Below, piece after piece: positions 9,197 through 17,996 of a DNA stretch of 64,000 nucleotides. Each line of letters begins with the position of its first letter. Position 1 is the stretch's first letter. The notes beneath the pieces were generated by a model, which did no database searches, was not told the origin of the DNA, and saw only the letters and a list, made by a program, of their open reading frames with translations. Source of the stretch: Phycisphaerales bacterium (GTDB lineage: Bacteria > Planctomycetota > Phycisphaerae > Phycisphaerales > SM1A02); NCBI GenBank assembly GCA_029260575.1, contig JAJDDB010000004.1, positions 1 to 64,000 on the forward strand, read 5' to 3'. The position numbers and the translations under genes are program-made.

Positions 9197-10312
9197 TTAC
9201 CAGCTCAGGTACATCAATCGCGGTGCTGCAAGTTCGTTGGCAAACGTGCGAATGCGCTCCGCATCAAGGGGCGTCGACGTTGTACGTTGATGCGCCTGCA
9301 TCAGCAGCCCGTCACCAAACAGCGAGGGCGGGTATCGCAGCACAACCACTTCCGCAGAACGCGGACCCAAACCGATCATCCGCTCCGCTTCGACGACTGC
9401 ATCGTCGAGATACCCGATCGAATCGATCAGGCCGCTCGCTTTGGCCTGCTCTGCGGTGTAGATCGAACCATCTGCAAGGTCGCGGATCGCAGATGCATCG
9501 CCGATCGCTTCGCCTCTGCCGTCCGCCACGCGCTTTAGGAACGTTTCGTACGATGCATCGAGCATGTCAATCACCTTGGCGCGATCCTGTTCACTCCACG
9601 AGTGGAAGATGTCGTTGGCAACATCCTTGTTCGGCGAGTTCGTCGCCACCAGCGTAATCGGTTCGATGCCGACCTTGTCCAGCAAGCCCTCAAACGTCAT
9701 GACCTGCGCGATCACGCCGATCGAACCGGTGATGCACGTCTGCTGGGCCATGATGTGATCAGCAGTACACGACACGTAATACCCGCCGGACGCTGCGATC
9801 CCGCCGTAACTTGCAACGACATCAATATTGTTTTTGTGCAGCCGCTGCACTTCGTACCAGATTTCATCAGAACTCGTCACGCCCCCGCCCGGCGAATCGA
9901 TGCGCAGCACCACCGCATCGAAATCCTCGCTCAGCACATGATCGACGCAGTCGCGCACGAACGTCGCCTTGTTCCAGTCGATGATTCCCTCGATCGGAAT
10001 GATCGCAATCCGCCGCGACGATCCGCCATCCTGGTAGTGCTCTTCAAGGACGACCCGATCGACGCTGGATCTGCCGAACATGATCGCGATGCCGATGACG
10101 ATACCCATCAGGAAAATTCCGCCGAACAGCAACAGCCCAAAGATGAACCCGACCGCCCGCACGAACCCGCCCGGCTTGGCGGTCACATACACACGCTGCG
10201 GCGGCGGCGGCGGCGGTGGTGGTGGCGGCGGCATATACCCATACCCCGGCGGCGGTGTCTGTCCATGATGCGGTGGCTGGGGTACGTTTCCTGAGGGTTG
10301 CTGCTGATTCAT
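9197..10312 (-). CDS. sppA: Signal peptide peptidase SppA-type serine protease (S49)
   Basis: This 371-aa membrane protease has a Pro/Gln-rich cytoplasmic N-terminus with a run of 11-12 prolines. A single membrane anchor follows (FIFGLLLFGGIFLMGIVIG), then the S49 core. IIPIEGIID opens the domain, VVLRIDSPGGGV is the oxyanion/substrate strand, VVASYGGIAASGGYYVS carries the nucleophile Ser, and GSIGVIAQVMTFEGLLDKVG completes the fold. The short form usually has a Ser-Lys dyad completed by oligomerisation. ATG 10312 is preferred over a longer in-frame upstream extension, because GGAG lies about 9 nt before it and the extension would run into the divergent gene. It is followed after 6 nt by the DUF4159 gene. 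Confidence 0.9.
   Translation of the reverse strand: MNQQQPSGNVPQPPHHGQTPPPGYGYMPPPPPPPPPPPQRVYVTAKPGGFVRAVGFIFGLLLFGGIFLMGIVIGIAIMFGRSSVDRVVLEEHYQDGGSSRRIAIIPIEGIIDWNKATFVRDCVDHVLSEDFDAVVLRIDSPGGGVTSSDEIWYEVQRLHKNNIDVVASYGGIAASGGYYVSCTADHIMAQQTCITGSIGVIAQVMTFEGLLDKVGIEPITLVATNSPNKDVANDIFHSWSEQDRAKVIDMLDASYETFLKRVADGRGEAIGDASAIRDLADGSIYTAEQAKASGLIDSIGYLDDAVVEAERMIGLGPRSAEVVVLRYPPSLFGDGLLMQAHQRTTSTPLDAERIRTFANELAAPRLMYLSW
10201..10237. repeat. Polyproline-coding GGC/GGT microsatellite in sppA
   Basis: Tandem GGC/GGT triplets on the plus strand encode the 11-12 residue proline run in the cytoplasmic tail of the SppA-type protease. Such tracts are prone to length change and would need elongation factor P for efficient translation. 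Confidence 0.7.
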
Positions 10313-10381
10313 GATTCGATTCTCCAGTCGGCTATGCTGAGCTGCCGGCACAATCCTAGCCGGTTCGCCCGCGAGACTTGT

Positions 10382-11017
10382 ATGCCCCCATCCCGAGACA
10401 GTTCCTATCTCGATCCCTACCGCAGCGCGATCAAGCAGCACGGCCCGGGCTTTGCCGCCACGCTGTGGGGCAGCAGGTCTGCTCAGCAGCTTCGCTTCGA
10501 TGTCATGATCGACCTCGCCGGCTTCAAAAACTGCACCATCATCGACGCCGGTTGCGGCAACGGCGACTTCGCTGCCCGCCTCCTGCAGCGCGACATTGCC
10601 TACCGAAAATACATCGGCATCGACGCCATCAGCGAAATGATCACGCAGGCCAACGAGCGCGAACTTGATCGCTGCACATTCCTCGAAGCGGACATGGTGC
10701 ACGATGCGGATGTGTTCAACGGTTACGAAGCGGACTATGTCTGCTTCAGCGGTTCGCTGAACACGATGGATGATGAACTGGCGATGCGGCTGGTTCGCCG
10801 CGCGTTTGATGCAGCAGCCCAAGGAGTCATGTTCAACTTCTTAAGCAATCGCCCGCATGCGCGCTGGGGCGACAAGGACCTCACACCCGCCCGGCGGTTC
10901 GACACCGCACAGTGGCTGGACTGGTCAATGCAGCAGACCAGCAGAGTGTCATTCACACAGGCATATCTGGACGGCCATGACGCGACGGTGATGATGCTGC
11001 GGGATGGGGATGAGTAG
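10382..11017 (+). CDS. Class I SAM-dependent methyltransferase, substrate unknown
   Basis: A 211-aa protein with a Methyltransf_25-like core. TIIDAGCGNGDFAARLL is the SAM-binding motif I, GIDAISEMITQA gives the acidic residue binding the ribose, and DYVCFSGSLNTM corresponds to motif IV. The sequence ends LDGHDATVMMLR, the usual last strand. It is transcribed divergently from sppA with 69 nt between the starts. ATG 10382 is the first in-frame ATG after that gap; the frame is open further upstream without a better start. Nothing in the sequence shows whether it methylates a protein, lipid or small molecule. Confidence 0.8.
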   Translation: MPPSRDSSYLDPYRSAIKQHGPGFAATLWGSRSAQQLRFDVMIDLAGFKNCTIIDAGCGNGDFAARLLQRDIAYRKYIGIDAISEMITQANERELDRCTFLEADMVHDADVFNGYEADYVCFSGSLNTMDDELAMRLVRRAFDAAAQGVMFNFLSNRPHARWGDKDLTPARRFDTAQWLDWSMQQTSRVSFTQAYLDGHDATVMMLRDGDE

Positions 11018-11137
11018 GTGCCGCTCAGCGCGAGCGTGGAACTGGCGACGAGTCGCTGAGGAGACCTTGCGAATGGACATGGCGAGCAAGCCGTCTTGAT
11101 CGGCCAGAATCTTGATGCGATTCATCGAACCATGATG

Positions 11138-12877
11138 TCAACGCCATTGTAGCTGGTCTAAGAGTTCAGCCTTGAAGCCATTGGCCACTTCAACAAAGCG
11201 TGTGTATGAACCACCGAACAGTCCAGCGCTCAAGGGCAGCCAGTCGTCACCATCGCGATTCGCTTCTTCCAATAGCTCGCTGAACGGATCAGTTGAATAG
11301 GTGTGCGAGTTATATTTCCAAGCAAAACGACCTGGATGACCCCAATTCATATTCGTGAGATCAGCATGACACAGTGCATAGAGAAGCTCAAAGCGATCGA
11401 ATGTGTGCTCGTAGCGGCTTCCCAATTGGAGAACGTCTTCAACAATCGGCTGCAACCGCATGAATAGGTACTCGCTCGAAGGCGTGTATTTCTTCTCAAA
11501 TTCCGGAATCAACTTGAAGGCGTTCTTGCGGTTGACGCCAAGCATCGCTTTCACTGTGGCTTCAAGTACTGTGCAAGTCTTGCCAAGGCGATCAGACCTA
11601 ACAGAGGTCGTAAAAAGACTGTGGAGACTGATGTAGTTTTCGCCATCGATCGCCGCCATACCACCAGAGTACATTGCGAGCAACATCGGATAGGATCGAA
11701 GTGCGAGCCACAAGCTGAGCCCACCCTGAGGTTCGATTTCACCGGCCAAGACATGAACAATCTGTTGAGTGTTTGCTTGTTGATCTTGGTCTGCCCAGCG
11801 ACCTAAAAGAATCGAGACTGTCAACAGGTCTGAAACAGCTTCTTCATAGTTCTTGAGTCGGGTTACGAAATCATCTGGTTCGATGCCCCCGCCTTGCACT
11901 GAGAAGTCTGCTTCGCCGAGCCTCTCCTGCGCGATTCTAAGTTCGCGCTTCACCAAGTTGTGCAATGGAATGCGATACTGTTGATCCGACAAGTAAGTTT
12001 CAAGTTGCTGGCGGAGTGCAGGTGTCTCAAGAATCTCAGGAGGGGCCGACAGGTCGGTCGGTATCTCTATCAATAGATTTTCTGTGTCTTTAGTTTCGTC
12101 AACATTTTGTGGCACATCTGGGATTGTAAAAAAGAAGTCGCCGTCACCAGCGAATTGCGTTCGGTGTGGTGACTGTTGCGAGCGGTTATCCTTGGCGACT
12201 TTGTCGTAGACATATGCCATTACCGCTTCCGCATGAATCATGCCGTCTTTGTTTGGCATGAAGCCGCTAAGAGCATCTAAAAGATACCCCGTGAAAATTG
12301 AATGACCGTTTCGCGGACCTCCTCCATCTGCGACAACCTGATTACCCTTTCCCGCAGCCAACACTTGTCTTGAATATCGTGCCATCATGTCGTGAACAAA
12401 CCGAGTACCACCTGGACGGAGTCCTCGCATAGCCATAAGCCCGCTATAGCATGCATCCATGATGAACAACACGTGCTTCGCGCGAATCATGCACGATCTG
12501 TGCACGAGATCGTCCCACGGAAGCAATGTACATGTATTTTCAGAGTCACCCTCAACCGGAATTAAGAATCCAAAGTCGCGATCATTGACAGTCACGGTAT
12601 GCCCGTGTCCTGCATAAAAAATGACTACACGGTCATCATCGCCCGTAACACGATGGAGCTTGTCCATTTCTTGCTGAATTCGCGGTAGGGTGGCGTCACC
12701 GTCAAGCAGGATTTGAACGTTCTCAAGTGGAAAGCCAAACTGCTTTATCAACTGTTGGGCAAACACATTGGCATCGTTGCAAGCATAATCGAGCTTAGCT
12801 TCATGCCGATATTCATTTACTCCTACCACTAGTGCCCAATGGTTGTCATATGTTGGGTTGTATTTTGGCTGAGGCAT
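11138..12877 (-). CDS. Caspase-family (C14) peptidase with an uncharacterised C-terminal region
   Basis: A 579-aa protein with an N-terminal caspase-like fold. HWALVVGVNEY opens the domain; the catalytic His lies in FYAGHG (H91) and the catalytic Cys in IMDACYSG (C143). The first 260 residues are therefore an apparently active metacaspase/ortho-caspase domain. Residues of about 290-579 (alpha-rich by appearance, with QQLETYLSDQQYRIPLHNLVKREL and a later Trp/Tyr-rich end) match no family I recognise. There is no signal peptide, so it is probably cytoplasmic. Base composition reads lower in GC than its neighbours. It is a single gene, with repeat array 2 starting about 90 nt upstream. Bacterial caspases of this kind often act in abortive-infection or stress death circuits, but no partner gene is evident. 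Confidence 0.88.
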   Translation of the reverse strand: MPQPKYNPTYDNHWALVVGVNEYRHEAKLDYACNDANVFAQQLIKQFGFPLENVQILLDGDATLPRIQQEMDKLHRVTGDDDRVVIFYAGHGHTVTVNDRDFGFLIPVEGDSENTCTLLPWDDLVHRSCMIRAKHVLFIMDACYSGLMAMRGLRPGGTRFVHDMMARYSRQVLAAGKGNQVVADGGGPRNGHSIFTGYLLDALSGFMPNKDGMIHAEAVMAYVYDKVAKDNRSQQSPHRTQFAGDGDFFFTIPDVPQNVDETKDTENLLIEIPTDLSAPPEILETPALRQQLETYLSDQQYRIPLHNLVKRELRIAQERLGEADFSVQGGGIEPDDFVTRLKNYEEAVSDLLTVSILLGRWADQDQQANTQQIVHVLAGEIEPQGGLSLWLALRSYPMLLAMYSGGMAAIDGENYISLHSLFTTSVRSDRLGKTCTVLEATVKAMLGVNRKNAFKLIPEFEKKYTPSSEYLFMRLQPIVEDVLQLGSRYEHTFDRFELLYALCHADLTNMNWGHPGRFAWKYNSHTYSTDPFSELLEEANRDGDDWLPLSAGLFGGSYTRFVEVANGFKAELLDQLQWR

Positions 12878-12965
12878 TGCTGCTTAAGAATACAGCTACA
12901 TCGATAGAGCTGCCAAACGGAAACAATTTGCTCTTTTATACACCGAAAGAAGACTTCTTTCTTCA

Positions 12966-13196
12966 GCGTTCATACCTCTTTTCTGGCCGTTCATAGCTCT
13001 GTGCGCCTCGTTCAGAGTTCTTTACGCGCCGTCTATTGCTCTGAACGCGGCATTCATAGTTCTTTTTTCGGCGTTCATAGCTCTGAATGCGGTGTTCATA
13101 GCTCTACATTTGTTGTTCATAGCTCTTTCCTCAGCGTTCATACTTCCCTGCGCGGCGTTCATAGCTCTTGGTTTCGCGTTGATACTTCCTTTTTGG
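12966..13196. repeat. Degenerate tandem array, 21-nt period (array 2)
   Basis: Eleven consecutive 21-nt units each consist of a conserved block close to GCGTTCATAGCTCT followed by 7 variable nt, with no phase slip from 12966 to 13196. A weaker unit may precede it at 12945. The best copies start at 13071, 13092, 13113 and 13155. Read on either strand the array stays open (HSSxxGV on plus, RAMNAEx on minus), which is a consequence of the period and not evidence for a gene. It fills the gap between the caspase gene start and the plus-strand gene at 13445. The rest of that gap (12878-12965 and 13197-13444) shows only the ribosome site of the latter. Confidence 0.88.
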
Positions 13197-13444
13197 TGAC
13201 TTTCGCAGACCGGGTCCTGCGCAAGCATCTCTCGGGCCGCAGTTTAGATTTGAATCTGTCGCGCAGGCACTGTTGAACGCTGAGCAATTCGCGCTGGGAA
13301 TGTTCTCGCCATTTGCGCAGTTTTGTGACTTTGTATGAATCAAGTTGCATGTCGCGTCGAGCAATGCATCGAGCGGGGACGTGCAGCGGCGTGTGTTGCT
13401 GGCGGACTCCGCAGAGGAGGGGTCATTTCAAAAGGAGCATTGCG

Positions 13445-14137
13445 ATGCCTCTTGATTATCTCCCCAGCCGCGAAGCGGATTTGCTTGCGTGGACCAATAG
13501 TTTCAGCTCACAAATTACTGCGGACCCGGTAGTTTTCGGCCTTGATGCCATTCAGGCAACCACGCTTGCGACACTGTTGAGCGATTTCCAGGCGACGTAC
13601 GACGCAGCAACGAACAACAACACGCGGACACCTGCGATCATTGTCGCCAAGCGCGATGCCAAGAATGCATTGATCGCGAAGATTCGTGAACTGGCCGCCA
13701 TCATTCAGGCAGACCCGAGTGTGACGGATCAGCAAAAGAGCGGTCTTGGTCTGACAGTGCGCGACAGTGAACCAACGCCTGTGCCGGTGCCGAAGACGCG
13801 GCCGGGCATACAGATATTTTCGTCCGTCGGGCGGAGCGTGACCATCAAGCTCAGTGATGTGGAGAACCCGGATTCGCGCGGCAAGCCCGAAGGTGTCGAT
13901 GGCGCGACGGTGTTGACATTCCTCGGCTCGACGCCGCCTGCGCCCGAAGACATCCCTGCGTGGACGTTTCAGGGCAATACGGGTCGAACATCGTTGACGG
14001 TCAACTTTGATCCGTCGGTGGAATCGGGCACGACCGCATGGTTCACTGCGTTCTGGTTCAACACGAGAAAGCAATCCGGGCCGGCAACGCTGCCGGTCAG
14101 CACGCAGATTCCGGGCAGTCTGCCGCAGGCTGCGTAA
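13445..14137 (+). CDS. Planctomycete hypothetical protein with a C-terminal beta domain
   Basis: A 230-aa protein. ATG 13445 follows AAGGAG by 8 nt, a strong ribosome site. The N-terminal half is helical and charged (READLLAWTNSFSSQITA, AKRDAKNALIAKIRELAAII) and ends with LGLTVRDSEPTPVPVP. After this proline-rich hinge comes a beta-rich region with TFQGNTGRTSLTVNF and TAWFTAFWFNTRKQSGP, compatible with a fibronectin-III-like or other Ig-like fold. No signal peptide is visible. I recall this architecture as a recurring hypothetical family in planctomycetes and some other phyla, without an assigned function. A strong terminator follows directly, so it is monocistronic and possibly well expressed. 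Confidence 0.75.
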   Translation: MPLDYLPSREADLLAWTNSFSSQITADPVVFGLDAIQATTLATLLSDFQATYDAATNNNTRTPAIIVAKRDAKNALIAKIRELAAIIQADPSVTDQQKSGLGLTVRDSEPTPVPVPKTRPGIQIFSSVGRSVTIKLSDVENPDSRGKPEGVDGATVLTFLGSTPPAPEDIPAWTFQGNTGRTSLTVNFDPSVESGTTAWFTAFWFNTRKQSGPATLPVSTQIPGSLPQAA

Positions 14138-14174
14138 CAGTTTGCAAAACCGATATTGGCATGCTCCTTTTGTG

Positions 14175-14214
14175 TCCAAGGGCCGGAGGTTGTCTCCGGC
14201 CTTTGGATTTTTTT
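14175..14214 (+). terminator. Rho-independent terminator
   Basis: A 14-bp stem with one G-U pair (14175-14188 with 14194-14207), a five-nt loop, and a run of seven T immediately after. It lies 38 nt after the stop of the gene at 13445. This is the clearest intrinsic terminator in the window. Confidence 0.9.
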
Positions 14215-14311
14215 ATGTGGTGGTGACGGCTGTCTTCGAATGTCTATGTGGTCCCAGGGTCGGGGGACCCTGGGCTTTGCGGCGGAGCGTGGGTTCGATA
14301 CGCTATGGCCC

Positions 14312-15058
14312 ATGGCACTACTTGTACTGAACCACAGTCCGCATTCGGGTATTGAACGATTGGGCGAGACGCTCAACGACTTCGGCCACAATCTGCGCAC
14401 GATCAACCTGCACGAAGGCGATCCGCTGCCGGTCGATCTGGACAGCGTCGATGGCATTGTGAGCTGCGGCGGCACTCCTTCGGCCAATGATGATTCGCTG
14501 GAATGGCTGGCTGGTGAGATGGACCTGATACGCGCGGCCCACGAACACTGCCTGCCTGTGGTTGGTTTGTGTCTCGGCGGGCAGATCGCCACCCGCGCGC
14601 TCGGCGGCACGGTTGCCCAGCGTGATGACGGGATGCATCTGGGTTGGGCTGAAGTGTCATTGACGCCGACTGGTCGCGAGGATCCGCTGCATGCGGGGAT
14701 TGCGTGGACGAGCCCGCAGTTTCATTGGAATCGTGAACATGTTGTTGCGCCGCCGAAGGGGGCGCGTGTGTTGGCGACGTCGCCGAACTGTGCGATTGAA
14801 TCGTGGGCGCTGGGCCTGCGGACGTATGCGCTGCAGTATCACCCGGAGATTCGCCGCGAGACGATTGACGTGTGGATTGATGATGATCCGTACGCGCTGG
14901 AGGAAGCGAAGCTGACGCGCGATGAACTGGCGAACGCGACTGACAAACACATTGCGACGATGCAGCGGTTGGCGGATCGGTTGTTCACATCAATGGCGCT
15001 GGTGCTGATGCCTGTGGATCGGCGGTACAAAGGTGTTGCGAAGCAACTGCACCACTGA
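14312..15058 (+). CDS. Class I glutamine amidotransferase (GMP-synthase-like GATase)
   Basis: A 248-aa stand-alone GATase-1 domain. The nucleophile Cys lies in VVGLCLGGQIATRALG, and the catalytic His and Glu lie in LQYHPEI. The conserved early loop is IVSCGGTPSAND. These proteins hydrolyse gamma-glutamyl bonds or glutamine, and stand-alone members often degrade gamma-glutamyl adducts or act as unknown amidotransferases. No synthase partner is adjacent, so the acceptor is unknown. ATG 14312 is chosen because the domain starts at once (MALLVLNHSPHSG); the frame is open further upstream but overlaps the terminator region. Confidence 0.85.
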   Translation: MALLVLNHSPHSGIERLGETLNDFGHNLRTINLHEGDPLPVDLDSVDGIVSCGGTPSANDDSLEWLAGEMDLIRAAHEHCLPVVGLCLGGQIATRALGGTVAQRDDGMHLGWAEVSLTPTGREDPLHAGIAWTSPQFHWNREHVVAPPKGARVLATSPNCAIESWALGLRTYALQYHPEIRRETIDVWIDDDPYALEEAKLTRDELANATDKHIATMQRLADRLFTSMALVLMPVDRRYKGVAKQLHH

Positions 15059-15113
15059 AGAAAAGTGGGAAAGCCAAACAGCCGGACAGCCAAATATTGG
15101 AAGTGCAGAAAGC

Positions 15114-15130
15114 CGCGACCGTTGGTCGCG
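15114..15130. terminator. Possible bidirectional hairpin between convergent genes
   Basis: A perfect 7-bp stem (15114-15120 with 15124-15130) with a 3-nt loop lies between the convergent stops at 15058 and 15144. T-rich flanks are short on both sides, so termination is plausible but not certain. Confidence 0.4.
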
Positions 15131-15143
15131 CGTTTGGTGTGCG

Positions 15144-16688
15144 TCAAGGCGATGTGTTCGGCGCGTTCCGCAGGCGGTGAACGGGGAAAACTTCGTTTTG
15201 CGTGATGTGGTCATCAAAGAAATTCCACGCGACGAGGCCGTCTTCTGATTCGGGTTCGAGCAGGAACACGATGAGATTGCCGAGCGGTTGTGCGGTGTGG
15301 ACGATGTACGTGCCGTTGTGGAACGATCGCTGCTCGATAAATGTTTCGGTTTCAAGCCGCACGAATGTGTGATTCTGAAATTCGCGATCGGCACGGTCGA
15401 GTGCAGTGATGCGCATGGATTCAACTGTTGCGCTGCCGGTGTAATGTTGTACATCAATGCCGTGGGCGCGGAGGTTGGTCATGATGTTCTCGCAGCCGGG
15501 TTCGATGATGTAGGCATACGGCCGGGCGATGGACTTTGTCGCTTCGAACCTGCCGATGTGTACGACGCGGTGTGTGGTTGGTTCATCGGTGTCGCCGACG
15601 TACCCGAGAATGTCTGCAGGATTGTGGAACGCTGCAAAGCGAGTGCGCAGGGCGATCGTGTCATCCGGTTGTGGTGATTTGCCTGCCCGGACAATTTCGC
15701 GGCGCACTTGGTCATGCACAGATTTGATGTCATCGGCGTGCGCTGCAGTGAAGCGCAGGATTTCATCGACGAAGATGTATGTACACAGCACGCGGTCCTT
15801 GAATGGTGCGTAGGAATAGGCTTCGGAGAGGATGGACAGCTGGCCGCGCAGGCCCTGGTAATTGGCGCCGAAGCGTGGGTTGGATGAGTACGTCGCCCAC
15901 TTTGTGTGTTCTTTGTTGAAGTTGCCGTAGTAGAACATGTCGTAGTCGCTGCGCTGCTTGACGCGCTCGGTGACGACGGGCAGAAGTTGTTCGCGCAATA
16001 GTTCGGTAATAGCCGGCGGCGTCGAGGGATGCAAAGGCGTGTCGTAAGTCAGCGTGTAGCGATGGCGTGAACCGTTGGTGGTGTGCGTGTCGATGGTGAG
16101 ATGGGGGTCCCATTCAGTGAGGAATGCTGCGAGCGCGCGGGTTTCGGGCGCTTCGAGTTTGATGTAATCGCGGTTGAGATCGAGGTCTTGTGCGTTGGGG
16201 CGGATGCCGACGGGATCGGGACCGATTTGGCCCGGGCGGTTTTCTGCGATGGGGCCGAAGCGTTCGTTGCCATCTGCGTTGTAGATCGGCGCGATGACAA
16301 TGATGAGATTATTGAGCAGTTCGTGTTTCGGTTGCAGCGCAAACTCGCGCGTCAGCATGAGCAATGCTTCCTTGCCGCAAACTTCACCTGCGTGAATGTT
16401 GCCCATTGCAAAGACGATCGGCTTGCCGGAGTCGCGGGCCTGCTGTGCATTTTCAATCGGCGGATTGGCGAGAATGGCCAGTGGAATGTCCCTGCCTTCG
16501 ACGGTTGTGCCCATTGAAGAGCGGCGCATGATGTCCGATTGTGCTTCGATGCGATCGAGCAAATCGATTACCTGGTCGTAGGTTGCGGTGTGCTGATAGT
16601 CCGATGTCTCAGCGACAGTCAGAAGTTCCGCAGGCGGTTGCGGAACGTTAACGAATGTGCTGAACAGCGCGAGTAGTGACATAAGCAT
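15144..16688 (-). CDS. M14-family zinc carboxypeptidase, exported
   Basis: A protein of about 514 aa with an N-terminal signal sequence (MLMSLLALFSTFVN) and an M14 fold. The zinc ligands are in GNIHAGEVCGKEA (HxxE) and IDTHTTNG (distal His). DLNRDYIKLEAPE is the substrate-binding Arg region, and SILSEAYSY resembles the segment with the general-base Glu. It probably trims peptides or amino-acid conjugates in the periplasm. ATG 16688 is selected because CCGGAG lies about 8 nt upstream and the signal peptide begins there; the frame is open 55 codons further but that stretch overlaps the divergent gene. The C-terminal 150 residues are likely an accessory beta domain. Confidence 0.88.
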   Translation of the reverse strand: MLMSLLALFSTFVNVPQPPAELLTVAETSDYQHTATYDQVIDLLDRIEAQSDIMRRSSMGTTVEGRDIPLAILANPPIENAQQARDSGKPIVFAMGNIHAGEVCGKEALLMLTREFALQPKHELLNNLIIVIAPIYNADGNERFGPIAENRPGQIGPDPVGIRPNAQDLDLNRDYIKLEAPETRALAAFLTEWDPHLTIDTHTTNGSRHRYTLTYDTPLHPSTPPAITELLREQLLPVVTERVKQRSDYDMFYYGNFNKEHTKWATYSSNPRFGANYQGLRGQLSILSEAYSYAPFKDRVLCTYIFVDEILRFTAAHADDIKSVHDQVRREIVRAGKSPQPDDTIALRTRFAAFHNPADILGYVGDTDEPTTHRVVHIGRFEATKSIARPYAYIIEPGCENIMTNLRAHGIDVQHYTGSATVESMRITALDRADREFQNHTFVRLETETFIEQRSFHNGTYIVHTAQPLGNLIVFLLEPESEDGLVAWNFFDDHITQNEVFPVHRLRNAPNTSP

Positions 16689-16730
16689 GAAGAGCTCCGG
16701 GAAACTGGCTGCGTTGATGTGCGTATCGTA

Positions 16731-17345
16731 ATGATGATGGCACGCCCTGCCGAAAAAGCGCAACGGATTCGAGATGAACTTACCTGTCCTTCGTGCAGTT
16801 ACAGTCTGCGCGGGCTGGCGGGAGATGTTGTGACGTGTCCGGAGTGCGGGCACGAGTGCAACATTGTCGCCATGATGACCCGGCAGTGGACCGGCCCATG
16901 GTATGACGCGCCGGGATTCAGCAAATTGCTGTGGCCGTTAGTGTGGTTGATGATCGGATCAGTACTCGGGTTGATGGCGCTTGTGATAGACGCGAGCCTG
17001 GTAGACGGTCCGGGTGCTATTACCGTTGTCTGGTATCTCCTGGTGGTGGTTGTCTGGCTTGCACTGTTGGGCAACGTGATCGACATTCCTACGAAGGGCA
17101 AGGGGATCGGTCTGTCGATGCTCGGGCACGGATTGTTCGTGGGCTACATCACGGGCATTGTGATCGTCGTGTGGGCGATTGTTTCTGCGATCAGCTCCCG
17201 GCACGTAGTTCTTCAGGCAGTTTTTCTCGGGCTCATTGCTGTCGGCGCAAGTCTCTTTTGGCTGATGCGGCGCGGCGAGAAATACATTGCCCAGCGGTGT
17301 ATTCAGGCGTGGGTGAATCAGCCGGCAGCTCCGCATGACGCATAG
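16731..17345 (+). CDS. Zinc-ribbon four-TM membrane protein (paralogue 1)
   Basis: A 204-aa protein with an N-terminal zinc ribbon (CPSCSYSLRGL...CPECGH, about residues 18-46). A conserved linker (QWTGPWYDAPGFSKLLWP) and four hydrophobic segments follow (about residues 70-180). The CPxCxYxLRGL ribbon in front of membrane helices is a recurrent planctomycete arrangement without known function. It is followed 18 nt later by a clear paralogue with the same ribbon, linker and topology. Three consecutive ATGs (16731, 16734, 16737) compete as start. The gene is divergent from the carboxypeptidase. Confidence 0.75.
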   Translation: MMMARPAEKAQRIRDELTCPSCSYSLRGLAGDVVTCPECGHECNIVAMMTRQWTGPWYDAPGFSKLLWPLVWLMIGSVLGLMALVIDASLVDGPGAITVVWYLLVVVVWLALLGNVIDIPTKGKGIGLSMLGHGLFVGYITGIVIVVWAIVSAISSRHVVLQAVFLGLIAVGASLFWLMRRGEKYIAQRCIQAWVNQPAAPHDA

Positions 17346-17363
17346 GTTGGTATTCTTATTCTC

Positions 17364-17996
17364 GTGAAAAAGCCACGACATCGCGCTGCGGATGTTGCAC
17401 GAATGCTGGATGAACTGAAGTGCTTCTCGTGCGGCTATGAGTTGCGCGGACTCACTGGCAATGTGGTGACCTGTCCTGAGTGCGGCAGGCAGCACAACGT
17501 TACAAACATGATCATCAAACAGTGGAATGGGCCGTGGTATCGGGCTCCGGGTTTCAAACTGCTGGGGCTGCCGTTGCTCGCGCCTGTCGCGTGGTGCTTT
17601 GTAATGGGTGCGTGCGGGCTGCTGTTCATTAACTCGCCGGGCAATTTTACTGCCGTGTTCTGGGTCGCAACTCTCGGTGCTGTCGTTGGGTGGTTCGCAC
17701 TGATGTATCGTGCTCTAACAAAGTATCGGCGACGGATCGGGATTGTATTGACAGTCATGGTGCAACTCATCTTTCCACTTTACACTGTCGGATTATTTAG
17801 TGTGTTTGTTATCCCGGTGATGATTTACTTTGAGATTGACACAGGTGAAGATGTGCCAGTCGCCGTATTCGCTGTATGTGCCACAGTTGCCGGTTTCATG
17901 TTTCTGCTTGCCTATGGCGTACAGAGAATCTTTGCGCGACTCTGCATCCGCACTCATGTTCGCAGATTGTCCGATGAGGGTACGATACGACCATGA
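17364..17996 (+). CDS. Zinc-ribbon four-TM membrane protein (paralogue 2)
   Basis: A 210-aa paralogue of the preceding gene. It has the ribbon CFSCGYELRGL...CPECGR, the linker QWNGPWYRAPGFKLLGLP, and four membrane segments to about residue 195. The conserved linker immediately after the ribbon in both copies suggests a functional interface and not just a tether. GTG 17364 is the start used (VKKPRHRAADVARML). Its stop overlaps the start of the HD gene by 4 nt (ATGA), so the three genes form an operon. Confidence 0.75.
   Translation: MKKPRHRAADVARMLDELKCFSCGYELRGLTGNVVTCPECGRQHNVTNMIIKQWNGPWYRAPGFKLLGLPLLAPVAWCFVMGACGLLFINSPGNFTAVFWVATLGAVVGWFALMYRALTKYRRRIGIVLTVMVQLIFPLYTVGLFSVFVIPVMIYFEIDTGEDVPVAVFAVCATVAGFMFLLAYGVQRIFARLCIRTHVRRLSDEGTIRP

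Noticed and set aside
12966-13196. CRISPR array
   Set aside because: Conserved part is 14 nt and the variable part only 7 nt, far below CRISPR spacer length, and no cas genes lie nearby.
13022-13228. 68-codon frame with heptapeptide repeats RAMNAEx on the minus strand
   Set aside because: It is the translation of repeat array 2. A 21-nt period keeps several frames open automatically.
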